Shown: positions 46,740 to 54,963 of the stretch, in pieces
Numbering within the stretch: position 1 is the first letter of the stretch
Layout: each line of letters opens with the position of its first letter
NCBI RefSeq assembly: GCF_003385185.1
Contig: NZ_PQHZ01000023.1
Span: forward strand, 36,425-100,424
Length of the DNA: 64,000 nt
Source: Amycolatopsis palatopharyngis
GTDB lineage: Bacteria; Actinomycetota; Actinomycetes; Mycobacteriales; Pseudonocardiaceae
Direction of reading: 5' to 3'
The notes under the pieces: model-generated
Databases searched by the model: none
Seen by the model: only the letters and a program-made list of their open reading frames with translations
Told to the model about the DNA's origin: nothing
Position numbers and translations under genes: made by a program

Positions 46740-47684
46740 TCAGGTCCGCACGAGGTACTCGCGGTACCAGTCGATGGTGTCGCGTAACGCATCGCGCAGA
46801 GGGGTCGGGTGCTGCCCGAAGGTGTTTTCGAATGCGGTGGAGACCATGTTCTGCGGGATGCGGTGCTGGTAGAACATCTCGGCGTACTCCGCCATGAACG
46901 TTTCGTCGAAGGGGCCGTAGGGTTTCGCTTCGGTCAGCAGGTCGACCTCGATGGGTTTGCCAGTGATGTCCTCGACGATGCGGTGGATCTCGGTGGTGCT
47001 GAGAGCGGGGACCGTCGGCAGGTGCCAGATTTTGCCGTCACCACGGTCGGTGGTGCCGAGCGTGGCCAGCCCGTGAGCGATGTCGCGGATGTAGCTGTAG
47101 CTGTGTGGTAGCTGGATATCGCCGAAGGCAAGTGCGGACTGCCCGGTCAGTGCTCCCGGGAAGAACGCGGCGCCGAGGGTGGAGTTGAGCACGCCAGGGC
47201 CGAAGAAGTCGGCCGAGCGGCCCATCGCGGTGAGCACGGCGCCGGAGGAGTGGGCACCTAGATAGCGCCGGTCGAGTTCGGCGCGCAGCTTTCCCTTCCG
47301 GCTGGTCGCCGCCCATGGTGTGGCCTCCGTGATGTGTTCACCATCGGCCTCGCCGTAGGGGTAGAGCGTGTCGAGCACGACAAGCTTCGCGCCGTGCCGC
47401 TCGGCCGCGGTGAGGATGTTGTTCGCGATCGTGGGCATGGCCTCGACCTGGCGGTGGTAGGCCACGTTGATCGCGTGGTAGATGACGGATGCGGAGTCGG
47501 TCGCGGCGATTGCCGCCTCCGGTCTGGAAATGTCGGCCTGATGCGTCTCGACACCGGTCGGCGCACCGTTGATCGTTTCCCGGTCGACATGGCGCACCGC
47601 GAGGCCGCGGCCTGCCAGTTCGGCGGCGATCGCGGTACCCGCCGGCCCGGCTCCGAGTACGACGTGCAGGTCTGTGCTGCTCAT
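46740..47684 (-). CDS. NAD-dependent epimerase/dehydratase family protein
   Basis: A 314-residue extended-SDR/atypical SDR: VVLGAGPAGTAIAAELAGRG is the dinucleotide motif, and LVVLDTLYPYGEADGEHITE with RKGKLRAELDRRY lies at the active-site region. The classical YxxxK is not evident; Tyr in LYPYG may serve. It is transcribed behind a micropeptide gene and a TetR operator at 47871. The substrate is unknown; such proteins often act on sugars or as NmrA-like sensors. Confidence 0.75.
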   Translation of the reverse strand: MSSTDLHVVLGAGPAGTAIAAELAGRGLAVRHVDRETINGAPTGVETHQADISRPEAAIAATDSASVIYHAINVAYHRQVEAMPTIANNILTAAERHGAKLVVLDTLYPYGEADGEHITEATPWAATSRKGKLRAELDRRYLGAHSSGAVLTAMGRSADFFGPGVLNSTLGAAFFPGALTGQSALAFGDIQLPHSYSYIRDIAHGLATLGTTDRGDGKIWHLPTVPALSTTEIHRIVEDITGKPIEVDLLTEAKPYGPFDETFMAEYAEMFYQHRIPQNMVSTAFENTFGQHPTPLRDALRDTIDWYREYLVRT

Positions 47685-47735
47685 GGGTGTTCTCCTGGAG
47701 TGGATCGATATGTCGATTGCGTGCTGGACGGTCCG

Positions 47736-47849
47736 CTAGTTCCACGCGCCGAGCATTAGTACGGCGGCGATAACGAGGACCGCGAGCGTGATTCGCCAGG
47801 CGATGAGTTCGCCGGGAACGGGAGTGCGGCTGTCGGCTTCCTGAGGCAT
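47736..47849 (-). CDS. Micropeptide with one membrane helix (37 aa)
   Basis: ATG to TAG, 37 codons, starting MPQEADSRTPVPGELIAW and ending in a hydrophobic segment ITLAVLVIAAVLMLGAWN. GAGGAG lies about 7 bases upstream of the ATG. It sits between a TetR operator and the epimerase-like gene. The terminal AWN and the hydrophobic run are shared with the 26-residue peptide at 47937-48017, which argues that both are real and related. Confidence 0.6.
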   Translation of the reverse strand: MPQEADSRTPVPGELIAWRITLAVLVIAAVLMLGAWN

Positions 47850-47870
47850 CGGGATACTCCTCGAGTTGTG

Positions 47871-47888
47871 AGTGACTGATCAATCACT
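47871..47888. promoter_or_regulatory. TetR operator copy 1 (18-bp palindrome)
   Basis: AGTGACTGATCAATCACT is palindromic except for one base pair. The same pattern AGTGACTG-NN-CA-N-TCACT occurs at 48602-48619 before the TetR gene. Copy 1 lies 22 bases upstream of the micropeptide start, where it would control the micropeptide-epimerase transcript. Confidence 0.75.
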
Positions 47889-47936
47889 ACAGCGGTCAAA
47901 AGAAGCGCCCGCTGTCGGACCGCGGGCGGGGTTGGA

Positions 47937-48017
47937 TCAGTTCCAGGCGACGAACATGATGACGTCAAGGACTGCCAGGGGCATCAGTGCAAACCATCGC
48001 GTTGCCGTGCGGGTCAT
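47937..48017 (-). CDS. Micropeptide (26 aa) coupled to tetR
   Basis: ATG at 48017 overlaps the TetR stop (ATGA), and AAGGAGGTGAGC lies immediately upstream inside the end of tetR, a very strong ribosome binding site. The peptide starts MTRTATRWFALMP and ends LAVLDVIMFVAWN. It is hydrophobic with a basic N-terminus, so probably membrane-inserted with the N-terminus inside. Function unknown. Confidence 0.6.
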   Translation of the reverse strand: MTRTATRWFALMPLAVLDVIMFVAWN

Positions 48018-48598
48018 GTCTGCTCACCTCCTTCCGCTGGGTGGTGTCGGACGCCGTCGGTCAGCGTGGTCGCCCACGGCTCGTCGACGCTGAAGGCGTC
48101 GAGCGTGGTCAGCAGGTGGCACAGTTGTCCATAGGCGACGAACCGCTGCACCTGTGCCGCGCTGGCGCGGGATCGGCTGGTAGCCAACGAGGTGATGCGA
48201 GCGATGCCATTTTGGACAGCCGAGGCGATCTCCGGTATGTCGGTCGCGGCCTGCGCGTGGACCTGCAGCATCAGTAGATCCCGATCGGCGATCAAGGCGG
48301 CATAAGCCTCGCCCATCGCGTGGAGTACGCCTGCCGGGGTCTGTGTCGTGGCGCGCGCGGCCCCGTCCTCGAGTGCGTCGAGGATTCGTTCGTAACATCG
48401 CTCCAGTGCTGCGACGAACAGCGGAACCTTGCCGGCAAACAGCTTGAACACATACGCGGGCGAGATCCGCGCGTGCTCGGCGACCGCCGTGATGGGCGTG
48501 CCGGAGTAACCGCCCTGCGCGAACACCTTCACGGCACTGGTCACGACGGTCTCTCGGCGGGCCTCGGACGTAGACAGTGTCGCTCGCTCTTCGCTCAC
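48014..48598 (-). CDS. TetR-family regulator
   Basis: A 194-residue TetR protein: SAVKVFAQGGYSGTPITAVA and ARISPAYVFKLFAGKVPLFV form the HTH. The GTG at 48598 is chosen because operator copy 2 begins four bases upstream and the longer frame (to 48715) would read through it. It likely represses itself, its coupled micropeptide and the epimerase transcript through the two identical operators. Confidence 0.82.
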   Translation of the reverse strand: MSEERATLSTSEARRETVVTSAVKVFAQGGYSGTPITAVAEHARISPAYVFKLFAGKVPLFVAALERCYERILDALEDGAARATTQTPAGVLHAMGEAYAALIADRDLLMLQVHAQAATDIPEIASAVQNGIARITSLATSRSRASAAQVQRFVAYGQLCHLLTTLDAFSVDEPWATTLTDGVRHHPAEGGEQT

Positions 48599-48601
48599 GT
48601 G

Positions 48602-48619
48602 AGTGACTGTACACTCACT
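48602..48619. promoter_or_regulatory. TetR operator copy 2 (18-bp palindrome)
   Basis: AGTGACTGTACACTCACT, palindromic except at one pair, directly upstream of the TetR start. It shares 15 of 18 bases with copy 1. The placement implies a very short or leaderless tetR transcript and autoregulation. Confidence 0.75.
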
Positions 48620-49219
48620 ATTGGCCGGTAACAACAACGCCCTCATGTAGCCGGCATATGGCTTACGATCGTTTAAGAGATTTACGTACGATCTTTTCGG
48701 CATGCTGCTCATCACCAGTCTCGAGTATGGGTACAGCCGGCTTCGGAAGCTGCAGCCTTTCGCGGTCTATGTTGATCTGCTGAGTCTGGATCGTAAGATC
48801 AACCTGCGCCTGAATGTGATGCTCGGACTCGGTGACACCGGCGAGTTGGAAGCGCTGGGCCCGCTGGTCAACAGACCGACTGCCCGCGCTGAGCCGTGCG
48901 CGCTGCAGCAGCGGCAAGAAGGTCCGGGCGCAGACGGCATGGTGGCGGCTGATGCCGGTGTTGACCTTGCGAGTGCGGCGTCGGTTCTCAAGGGCTCTCC
49001 GTGCGCGCGTGCGGTCACGGCATGATCCACGCCTTATTGAGCTTCTCGATCGGTCAGCTTGGTGGTCCCCGGTTTGGATTGACCCGGCCTCGTTGGCACC
49101 GAGGGCACAATCAACGGCAGCAACGTCGGCGAAGGCCAGATCGAAGTTTCCGCAGGTCGGTGTGCTGCCTCCGGCATTCCCGGCACCTGCTGGACCTCGC
49201 ATTGAGCCCGAGGGGCAGA
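48620..49219. other. Long region without a recognised gene
   Basis: About 600 bases between two TetR genes. Several overlapping frames of 60-160 codons exist on both strands, but none has a recognisable motif, a good ribosome binding site or family resemblance. It may be a decayed insertion. No tRNA-like or CRISPR-like repeats were seen. Confidence 0.4.
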
Positions 49220-49921
49220 TCAACCTATGTGGTCACTGTATTGGGCGATCGGTTGCGCCGTGCCCGCGTGGGGATCGCGATTGTCCGGGCGGAGGAAGCT
49301 TTGGGACAGTGACTGGCTGATGCCGGTGAGTTGGTCGACGAGTGCGTCGGCGTCGACGTCGACGAGGTTGGATCTCCAGGCGAGCATGATCTCGACGAAC
49401 CCGCCGATACCGAGAAGCACGGTGGTGCGGAGGGCCTGATCGTCGACCCCGTCACGCAGGAAGGGACGGGCGAGGTCGACCATGATGTCGGTGGCCTGCT
49501 GCACGGTTTGCCTTCGGCGTTGTTCCAGGACGGCACTGCCGGAATGGTCGCCGAAGAGGATTTGCGCCCAGGTGGGCTCGGCTTGCAGGTGGTGCACGAG
49601 GGCGTGCAGGGCGGCGTGCAACTGGTCCAGTGCAGGCTGATCGGCGCGGGCGTCGATCACCCTGAGGAGCATTTGCAGCGTCTGGTCCCGGATCTGGTCC
49701 CAGACGGCAACGAGCAGTTGGTCGCGGTTGGCGAAGCTCTCGTAGAAATAGCGGTCGGTGAGCTTGGCGCGTGCGCACACGCCGCGCATGGTCACCGCTG
49801 CCCAGCCCTGCTCCTGCCAGATTTCCATCGCCGACCCGAGCAGGGCGTCGCGCCGCTCCTGCCAGCGCTCATCCGCGGTTTTACCGCCGTAGCGCCGGGC
49901 GGGTCCGGTTGAGGAGCTCAC
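49220..49921 (-). CDS. TetR-family regulator of the mymA-like operon
   Basis: A 233-residue TetR protein: LGSAMEIWQEQGWAAVTMRG with CARAKLTDRYFYESFANRDQ LLVAV is the HTH, and the rest is a helical ligand-binding domain with a polar C-terminal tail. It is divergent from the hydrolase/SDR/BVMO operon, with only 44 bases between the starts, so it almost certainly binds there. Confidence 0.83.
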   Translation of the reverse strand: MSSSTGPARRYGGKTADERWQERRDALLGSAMEIWQEQGWAAVTMRGVCARAKLTDRYFYESFANRDQLLVAVWDQIRDQTLQMLLRVIDARADQPALDQLHAALHALVHHLQAEPTWAQILFGDHSGSAVLEQRRRQTVQQATDIMVDLARPFLRDGVDDQALRTTVLLGIGGFVEIMLAWRSNLVDVDADALVDQLTGISQSLSQSFLRPDNRDPHAGTAQPIAQYSDHIG

Positions 49922-49930
49922 CCGTACATC

Positions 49931-49959
49931 TTGACATGACAGTTCACATTCACAATTCT
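49931..49959 (+). promoter_or_regulatory. Promoter of the mymA-like operon
   Basis: TTGACA at 49931-49936 is a perfect -35, and AATTCT at 49954-49959 is a weaker -10 with 17-base spacing. Transcription would begin at about the ATG at 49966, giving a leaderless mRNA. This supports 49966 rather than the ATG at 49936, which lies inside the -35/spacer. Confidence 0.5.
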
Positions 49960-49965
49960 GATGGC

Positions 49966-50937
49966 ATGCGCCCTCAGAATAGGTCGGCCGTACGGACGAT
50001 CCGCAGTGACGTGGCCGCGGCCGTCACCGCGGCCACCCTTCGCCCGCTCACCGCGGTGATTCCGCTCAACCGGGCCGGTATCCGGCTGTCTCGTTGGGTC
50101 GTGGCGAGCGCGCTGGCCACCTTTGGCCCGCCACTAACGGGCAGCCGGATAGGCCCGGCCGGGTCCGGTCCACGCGGCGAATGGGTCCGAGGGCCAGGGG
50201 TCGTACGGAACGACGTCGCGGTGTTCTACGTGCACGGCAGCGGCTATGTGCTGTGCTCGGCCCGAACCCATCGCGGCCTGACCAGCCGGGTGTCGGCAGG
50301 TACCGGGGTGCCGGTGTTCGCCTGCGACTACCGGCTCGCGCCCCGGCACCGGTTTCCCAGTGCGGCCGATGACGTGCGTGCGGCCTATGACTGGCTGGTG
50401 GCGGAGGTCGGCGACCCCGGGCGGATCGTGCTGGCGGGCGACTCGGCTGGTGGGCACCTCGCTGTCGACCTGACATTGCAACTGCTGCGCGAGGGTCGCC
50501 CGCCGCCCGCCGCGCTGGCGTTGTTCTCGCCGCTGTTTGACCCGACGTTCGCGCTGGCCGCCGAGCGGGACCGGCTGCGGCGGGACCCGATGATCTCCGC
50601 GGCGCGGGCCGCTCGGTTGATCCGTCTCTATGCTCGCGACGCCGACCCGCGTTCGCCCCGCCTGCGGCTGTCCGGCGATGACGTGACCGGGTTCCCGCCC
50701 ACGCTCATCCAGGCGGGTGGCCGGGAGATGCTGGCCGCCGACGCGGAGGCGCTGGCGCGTGTGCTGCGCCGTGCGGGCTCGGACTGCGAGTTGGAGATCG
50801 TCCCGGGACAGATGCATGTGTTCCAGGCACTGCCCCGGCTGATACCCGAGGGGCGGGCCGCACTGGAGCGGGCCTGCGAGTTCCTGGCCGCCCGCCTACC
50901 CCCCGTCGCACCGGGGCCGTTGCGGGAGGCGTCCTGA
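49966..50937 (+). CDS. Alpha/beta hydrolase, HSL family (LipR-like)
   Basis: A 323-residue hormone-sensitive-lipase-type esterase: oxyanion motif variant YVHGSGYVLCS (HGSG instead of the usual HGGG), nucleophile GDSAGGHLAVD, Asp region QAGGREMLAADAE and His in GQMHVFQALP. First gene of an operon resembling mycobacterial lipR (Rv3084). The Gly-to-Ser change in the oxyanion loop is unusual. Confidence 0.83.
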   Translation: MRPQNRSAVRTIRSDVAAAVTAATLRPLTAVIPLNRAGIRLSRWVVASALATFGPPLTGSRIGPAGSGPRGEWVRGPGVVRNDVAVFYVHGSGYVLCSARTHRGLTSRVSAGTGVPVFACDYRLAPRHRFPSAADDVRAAYDWLVAEVGDPGRIVLAGDSAGGHLAVDLTLQLLREGRPPPAALALFSPLFDPTFALAAERDRLRRDPMISAARAARLIRLYARDADPRSPRLRLSGDDVTGFPPTLIQAGGREMLAADAEALARVLRRAGSDCELEIVPGQMHVFQALPRLIPEGRAALERACEFLAARLPPVAPGPLREAS

Positions 50938-51773
50938 TGGGCCGCCGGACATACGGCGCGCACGCCGTCGTTACCGGGGCGGGCAGCGGGATCGGGCGCG
51001 CGTTCGCCGTGGAGCTTGCGCGGCGCGGCGGGCGGGTGGTCTGCACCGACCTCGACCGTGCCACCGTCGAGGAAACCGTGGCCGGGGTAAAGGCCGACGG
51101 CGGCGAGGCCCTTGCCGTCGTCGGCGACGTCTCCAGTGCTGATGACGTCGGTGACCTGGCCAACGCTGCGCGCTCGTGGCTCGGCCGGGACCCGGACCTG
51201 GTGGTGAACAATGCGGGCATCGGCGCGGGCGGCCAAGTGGTCGGCGACGTCCCGCTCGCGGACTGGCAGCGCACACTGGGCGTGAACCTCTGGGGCGTCA
51301 TCCACGGCTGCCACACGTTTCTGCCCGCGATGCGCCAGGCCCGCGCGGGCGGTGTCATCAACGTGGCCTCGGCCGCCGGCTTCACATCCGCCCCGCGGAT
51401 GGCGGCTTACAACGTGAGCAAGGCCGGGGTGGTCAGCCTGTCCGAGACGCTGGCCGCCGAGCTGTCCGGCAGCGGCGTCGGCGTCACGGTGCTCTGCCCG
51501 ACCTTCGTGCGCACCAACATTTTCGGCGGCGAACTCATCGACGCCGCCGCCCGCGGGCTGGCCCAGCGGTTGTCGGACCTGGTCGGGTTCTCGCCCGAGC
51601 GAGTCGCCCGGCGGACCCTCGACGCGCATGACCGCGGACGGCTCTACGTGGTGCCGCAGCCGGACGCCCAGATGCTCTGGCACGCCAAACGGTTGCTGCC
51701 CACGCCCTACGCCCGCGTCGCCGGGCTGCTCGGCCGGTTCGTGCCGGCGCCACAACACAAGGAGGATCGATGA
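50937..51773 (+). CDS. SDR-family oxidoreductase (Rv3085-like)
   Basis: A 278-residue classical SDR: TGAGSGIGRAFAVELA, NNAGIG, catalytic Ser in INVASAAGF and YNVSK. The C-terminal extension of about 40 residues (LWHAKRLLPTPYARVAGLLG) is typical of the mycobacterial mymA-operon SDR group. TGATG overlap with the hydrolase gene. Confidence 0.85.
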   Translation: MGRRTYGAHAVVTGAGSGIGRAFAVELARRGGRVVCTDLDRATVEETVAGVKADGGEALAVVGDVSSADDVGDLANAARSWLGRDPDLVVNNAGIGAGGQVVGDVPLADWQRTLGVNLWGVIHGCHTFLPAMRQARAGGVINVASAAGFTSAPRMAAYNVSKAGVVSLSETLAAELSGSGVGVTVLCPTFVRTNIFGGELIDAAARGLAQRLSDLVGFSPERVARRTLDAHDRGRLYVVPQPDAQMLWHAKRLLPTPYARVAGLLGRFVPAPQHKEDR

Positions 51774-52699
51774 CCCACGACTTTGCCGCCATGCTGCAGA
51801 CCATCAAGGACAAACAGTGGTCGCTGGCCGACATCGACTGGGATGCCCCTGGCGCGGAAACGATGACCGACGAGTTGCGCGCCAAGATGCGACCGTTCAT
51901 GGCTGACCTGGTGTGGATCGAGCACGTCGGTGCTCGCGGTTTCGCCTCGCTGGCCAAGAAGGCGCCCACCCCGGAGATCCAGGAGATCTACCGCTACTTC
52001 CATGCCGAGGAGCAGAAGCACGCCAACGCCGAGCTAGCGCTGATGAAGCGCTGGGGAATGCTCGACGAGGACGGCGCCATGCCCGAGCCGGACATCAACG
52101 TCAAACTCGCCATCAAGGTGCTCGACAACTTCGGCGACACGCTGCCGCTGACCGGGCTCGCCACGCTCATCCCGCTACTGGAGTGCGCGCTGGACGGCGC
52201 ACTGGTGAAATTCCTGCTCGAAGAGGTCACCGATCCGGTGTGCCACCAGGTGTTCAAGCACATCAACTCCGACGAGTCGCGGCACATCACCGTGGACTTC
52301 CAGGTGCTGGAGCTGATCGGTGCCGGGCCGCGGCACAAACTGCTGATCGAGACCATCGGCAATCTCAAACCGCAGGTGGTACTCGGGCTGCTGGTCGTGT
52401 TCGTGCCGCTGATCAACAAGATGCGGGACAACATCGTGGCGATGGGCTTGCCGGAGAAGAAGTTGTACAACGCCGTGAAGCGGTTCGGCACCATCGGCAG
52501 CCGCGGCAGTTTCACCAAGCGCATCCCGGCCTACCACGTGCTCAAGGCTCAGGCGGCGATGGTCGTGGACCGCTCGCACGTCTACCACAAATACCTTGCC
52601 GATCCGATGGTGAAGCTCACCAGCCGCGTGCCCGCCAAGCTGCTCGGGAAGCCGCAGTCGTGGACCGAGGAAATCACCCATGAGCCGGTGGCGTCATGA
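51770..52699 (+). CDS. Ferritin-like diiron protein
   Basis: A 309-residue all-helical protein with diiron-type ligands: WIEHVGARGF, then FHAEEQKHANAE (ExxH-type), LLECALDGALVK and HINSDESRHITVDF (DExRH). This four-helix arrangement resembles oxygenase or oxidase members of the ferritin-like superfamily. Overlaps of 4 bases on both sides place it in the operon, where it could act with the BVMO on a lipid or alkane-type substrate. The exact reaction is not known. Confidence 0.65.
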   Translation: MTHDFAAMLQTIKDKQWSLADIDWDAPGAETMTDELRAKMRPFMADLVWIEHVGARGFASLAKKAPTPEIQEIYRYFHAEEQKHANAELALMKRWGMLDEDGAMPEPDINVKLAIKVLDNFGDTLPLTGLATLIPLLECALDGALVKFLLEEVTDPVCHQVFKHINSDESRHITVDFQVLELIGAGPRHKLLIETIGNLKPQVVLGLLVVFVPLINKMRDNIVAMGLPEKKLYNAVKRFGTIGSRGSFTKRIPAYHVLKAQAAMVVDRSHVYHKYLADPMVKLTSRVPAKLLGKPQSWTEEITHEPVAS

Positions 52700-53196
52700 G
52701 TGGCAGGGGAATCGCCTGCTTCACCGGCGAGGTGCTGCGCGGCACCGAATGGTTCGGCCACGACTACGCCGGGCAACGAGTTGCCGTGGCGGCCCCGGGC
52801 CGCGAAGCCGCGCAGATCGCGCCCGAGGTGGCCGCCACCGCGCTGTCGGTGAAGGTGTTCCAGGAGGAGCCGGACTGGATGCTGCCACTGCCCGTACCAG
52901 GCGGGCGTGTCGTCGGCGTCGCGGTGGCACGGGCGTTCCTGCGCTCGCAGGTCAAGGACCCGTGGCTGCGGAAGTTGCTCACCCCACATCGCCGGTTCGG
53001 CTCCCGCCGACTGGCATCCGGACTGAACTACTACGACGCACTGCAGCGGTCGAACTGCAAACTCATCACCTGGCCGGTGTACGCCTTCGTTCCTGAGGGC
53101 GTGCGCACTGCCGAGGGCATCGAGCACCGATTCGACGTCGTTGTCCTCGGCAGCAGTTCGATCTTCGCCCGCACACTGGAAGGACGTCCCGCATGA
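52696..53196 (+). CDS. Shrunken BVMO-like protein lacking the FAD domain
   Basis: 166 residues aligning in pieces with flavin monooxygenases: FTGEVLRGTEWFGHDYAGQR corresponds to the BVMO fingerprint and NADP-domain start, then VAATALSVKVFQEEPDWMLP. Near the end come NYYDALQRSNCKLITWPVYA and GVRTAEGIEHRFDVVVLGSS. There is no N-terminal GxGxxG, and the NADP-site GTGASA is changed to APGREA. ATGA overlaps at both ends are intact, arguing that it is still translated. It may be a vestige, or a partner of the full BVMO behind it. Confidence 0.6.
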   Translation: MSGRGIACFTGEVLRGTEWFGHDYAGQRVAVAAPGREAAQIAPEVAATALSVKVFQEEPDWMLPLPVPGGRVVGVAVARAFLRSQVKDPWLRKLLTPHRRFGSRRLASGLNYYDALQRSNCKLITWPVYAFVPEGVRTAEGIEHRFDVVVLGSSSIFARTLEGRPA

Positions 53197-54746
53197 GCTT
53201 CCCGGACCACGAGGTCGCCATCATCGGCGGCGGATTCTCCGGCATCGGTGCCGCGATCCTGCTGGACAAAGCAGGATTCGGCGACTTCGTCGTGCTGGAG
53301 GAAGGCGAAGGACTCGGCGGCGCATGGCACTGGAACACCTATCCCGGCGTGGCCGTGGACATCCCGTCGTTCAGCTACCAATTCTCCTTCGAGCAGGTCG
53401 CCCGCTGGTCGCGCGTCTACGCCCCGGGCAACGAACTCAAGGCCTACGCCGAGTACTGCGTGGACAAGTACGACATCCGCCGCCGCACCCGCCTCGGCGC
53501 GAAAGTCGTCGCCGCGACGTTCGAAGAGGAAACGCACCTGTGGCGGCTGGACACCGCCGACGGCGCGTCCATCACCGCGCGGTTCGTCATCGGCGCCACC
53601 GGCGTACTGACCCAGCCGAAACCACCGGACATCGATGGTCTGGCGGGATTCCGCGGCACGCTCATGCACACCGCTCGCTGGGACCACGAGGTGGACCTGC
53701 GCGGCAAGCGAGCGGCGATCGTCGGCACCGGCGCCTCCGCGGTACAGGTAATCCCGTCCATCGCCCCGGACGTCGAGCACCTCACCGTCTTCCAGCGCAC
53801 CCCCATCTGGTGTCTGCCCAAACCGGACACCACACTGTCCGGCCCCGCCCGTCTGGCGCTGAACCGGTTGCCCGGCGTGAAGCGGCTGGCCAGGCTGGCC
53901 AGCCAGACGTTCGTGGAGCTGACGTTCCCGCTTGCCGCGCACTTCCACCGGCTGCTGCCCACCGCGAGCGTCGGCGAGCGGATCGCCCGTGCCCACCTGC
54001 TCAGGGCCGTGCGAGATCCGGCGACCCGCGACAAGCTCACACCTGACTACGCGCTGGGCTGCAAACGCCCGAGCTTCTCCAACGACTACCTTCCCACCTT
54101 CAACCGGCCCGACGTCACCCTGGAAACCACCGCCATCTCGGCCATCACCGAGCGCGGCGTGCGTACCGCGGACGGCACCGAGCACCCGGTGGACGTGCTG
54201 ATCCTGGCGACCGGGTTCAAGGTCTTCGAGAAGGGCAACATGCCCGCCTTCACCGTGCGCGGCACCGGCGGCAACGATCTGGAGAAGTTCTGGCACGAGA
54301 ACCGGTTCCAGGCCTACCAGGGAGTCAGCGTGCCCGGCTTCCCGAACCTGTTCACCATCCTCGGCCCCTACGGCTACAACGGCTCGTCCTACTTCAACCT
54401 CATCGAAACCCAGTCAGCGCACATCGTGCGGTGCCTGACGCACGCGCGCCGAATCGGCGCCAGCAGGGTGGAGGTCACCCAGGAAGCCAACGACCGGTAC
54501 TTCCGCACGATGCTCGGACGGCGCAGGCACCAGGTCTTCTTCCAGGACTCCTGCTCCCTGGCCAACAGCTATTACTTCGATGAGAACGGCGACGTCCCCT
54601 TCCGCGCGTCGCCCACCCTCGAAACAATGTTGGCCAGCCACAGGTTTCCCCTGCGCGACTACACATTCGAACCCCCCTCGCGTTCCCCGGCGGGCCGGAA
54701 TCAGGGGGTGTCCAACGCGTCGAGGATGACGTTGCCGCTGAGGTAG
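53193..54746 (+). CDS. Flavin-containing Baeyer-Villiger monooxygenase (MymA-like)
   Basis: A 517-residue class B flavoprotein monooxygenase: FAD motif IIGGGFSGIGAAILL, GGAWHWNTYPGVAVD, BVMO fingerprint FRGTLMHTARW, NADP motif IVGTGASAVQVIP and the terminal DVLILATGFKVFEKGN. Last gene of a five-gene overlapping operon. In M. tuberculosis the related mymA/lipR/SDR genes act in lipid or acid-stress metabolism. The final 20 residues are atypical and may read past the natural end. Confidence 0.87.
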   Translation: MSFPDHEVAIIGGGFSGIGAAILLDKAGFGDFVVLEEGEGLGGAWHWNTYPGVAVDIPSFSYQFSFEQVARWSRVYAPGNELKAYAEYCVDKYDIRRRTRLGAKVVAATFEEETHLWRLDTADGASITARFVIGATGVLTQPKPPDIDGLAGFRGTLMHTARWDHEVDLRGKRAAIVGTGASAVQVIPSIAPDVEHLTVFQRTPIWCLPKPDTTLSGPARLALNRLPGVKRLARLASQTFVELTFPLAAHFHRLLPTASVGERIARAHLLRAVRDPATRDKLTPDYALGCKRPSFSNDYLPTFNRPDVTLETTAISAITERGVRTADGTEHPVDVLILATGFKVFEKGNMPAFTVRGTGGNDLEKFWHENRFQAYQGVSVPGFPNLFTILGPYGYNGSSYFNLIETQSAHIVRCLTHARRIGASRVEVTQEANDRYFRTMLGRRRHQVFFQDSCSLANSYYFDENGDVPFRASPTLETMLASHRFPLRDYTFEPPSRSPAGRNQGVSNASRMTLPLR

Positions 54747-54963
54747 TGCCCAGGGGAGTGGCGCCGGACGACAGCTACGCGACCGGCGTTCCGCCTGGGA
54801 TGCTCGACACCACCCTCGGTTGCGGCCTGAGCCTGCCCGCAGGCCGCACCGACACCCTGGCCGGGTGGACCGGCCCGCAACTCGCCGCGACAGAAGGCTT
54901 CTCTGTCGCGCTATTGACCGAGCACGGGCCGGTCTGCACCTTCTTTTGACTTCAGGTGAGCGG

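Noticed and set aside
48663..49223. 186-codon minus-strand frame in the gap between TetR genes
   Set aside because: No motif, poor start and internal Arg/Gln-rich composition; not annotated as a gene.
53031..54296. 421-codon minus-strand frame opposite the BVMO
   Set aside because: The BVMO fingerprints are on the plus strand; this frame is a compositional shadow.
54746..54949. 67-codon plus-strand ORF after the BVMO gene
   Set aside because: No convincing ribosome binding site or family resemblance; may be a tail remnant but cannot be supported.
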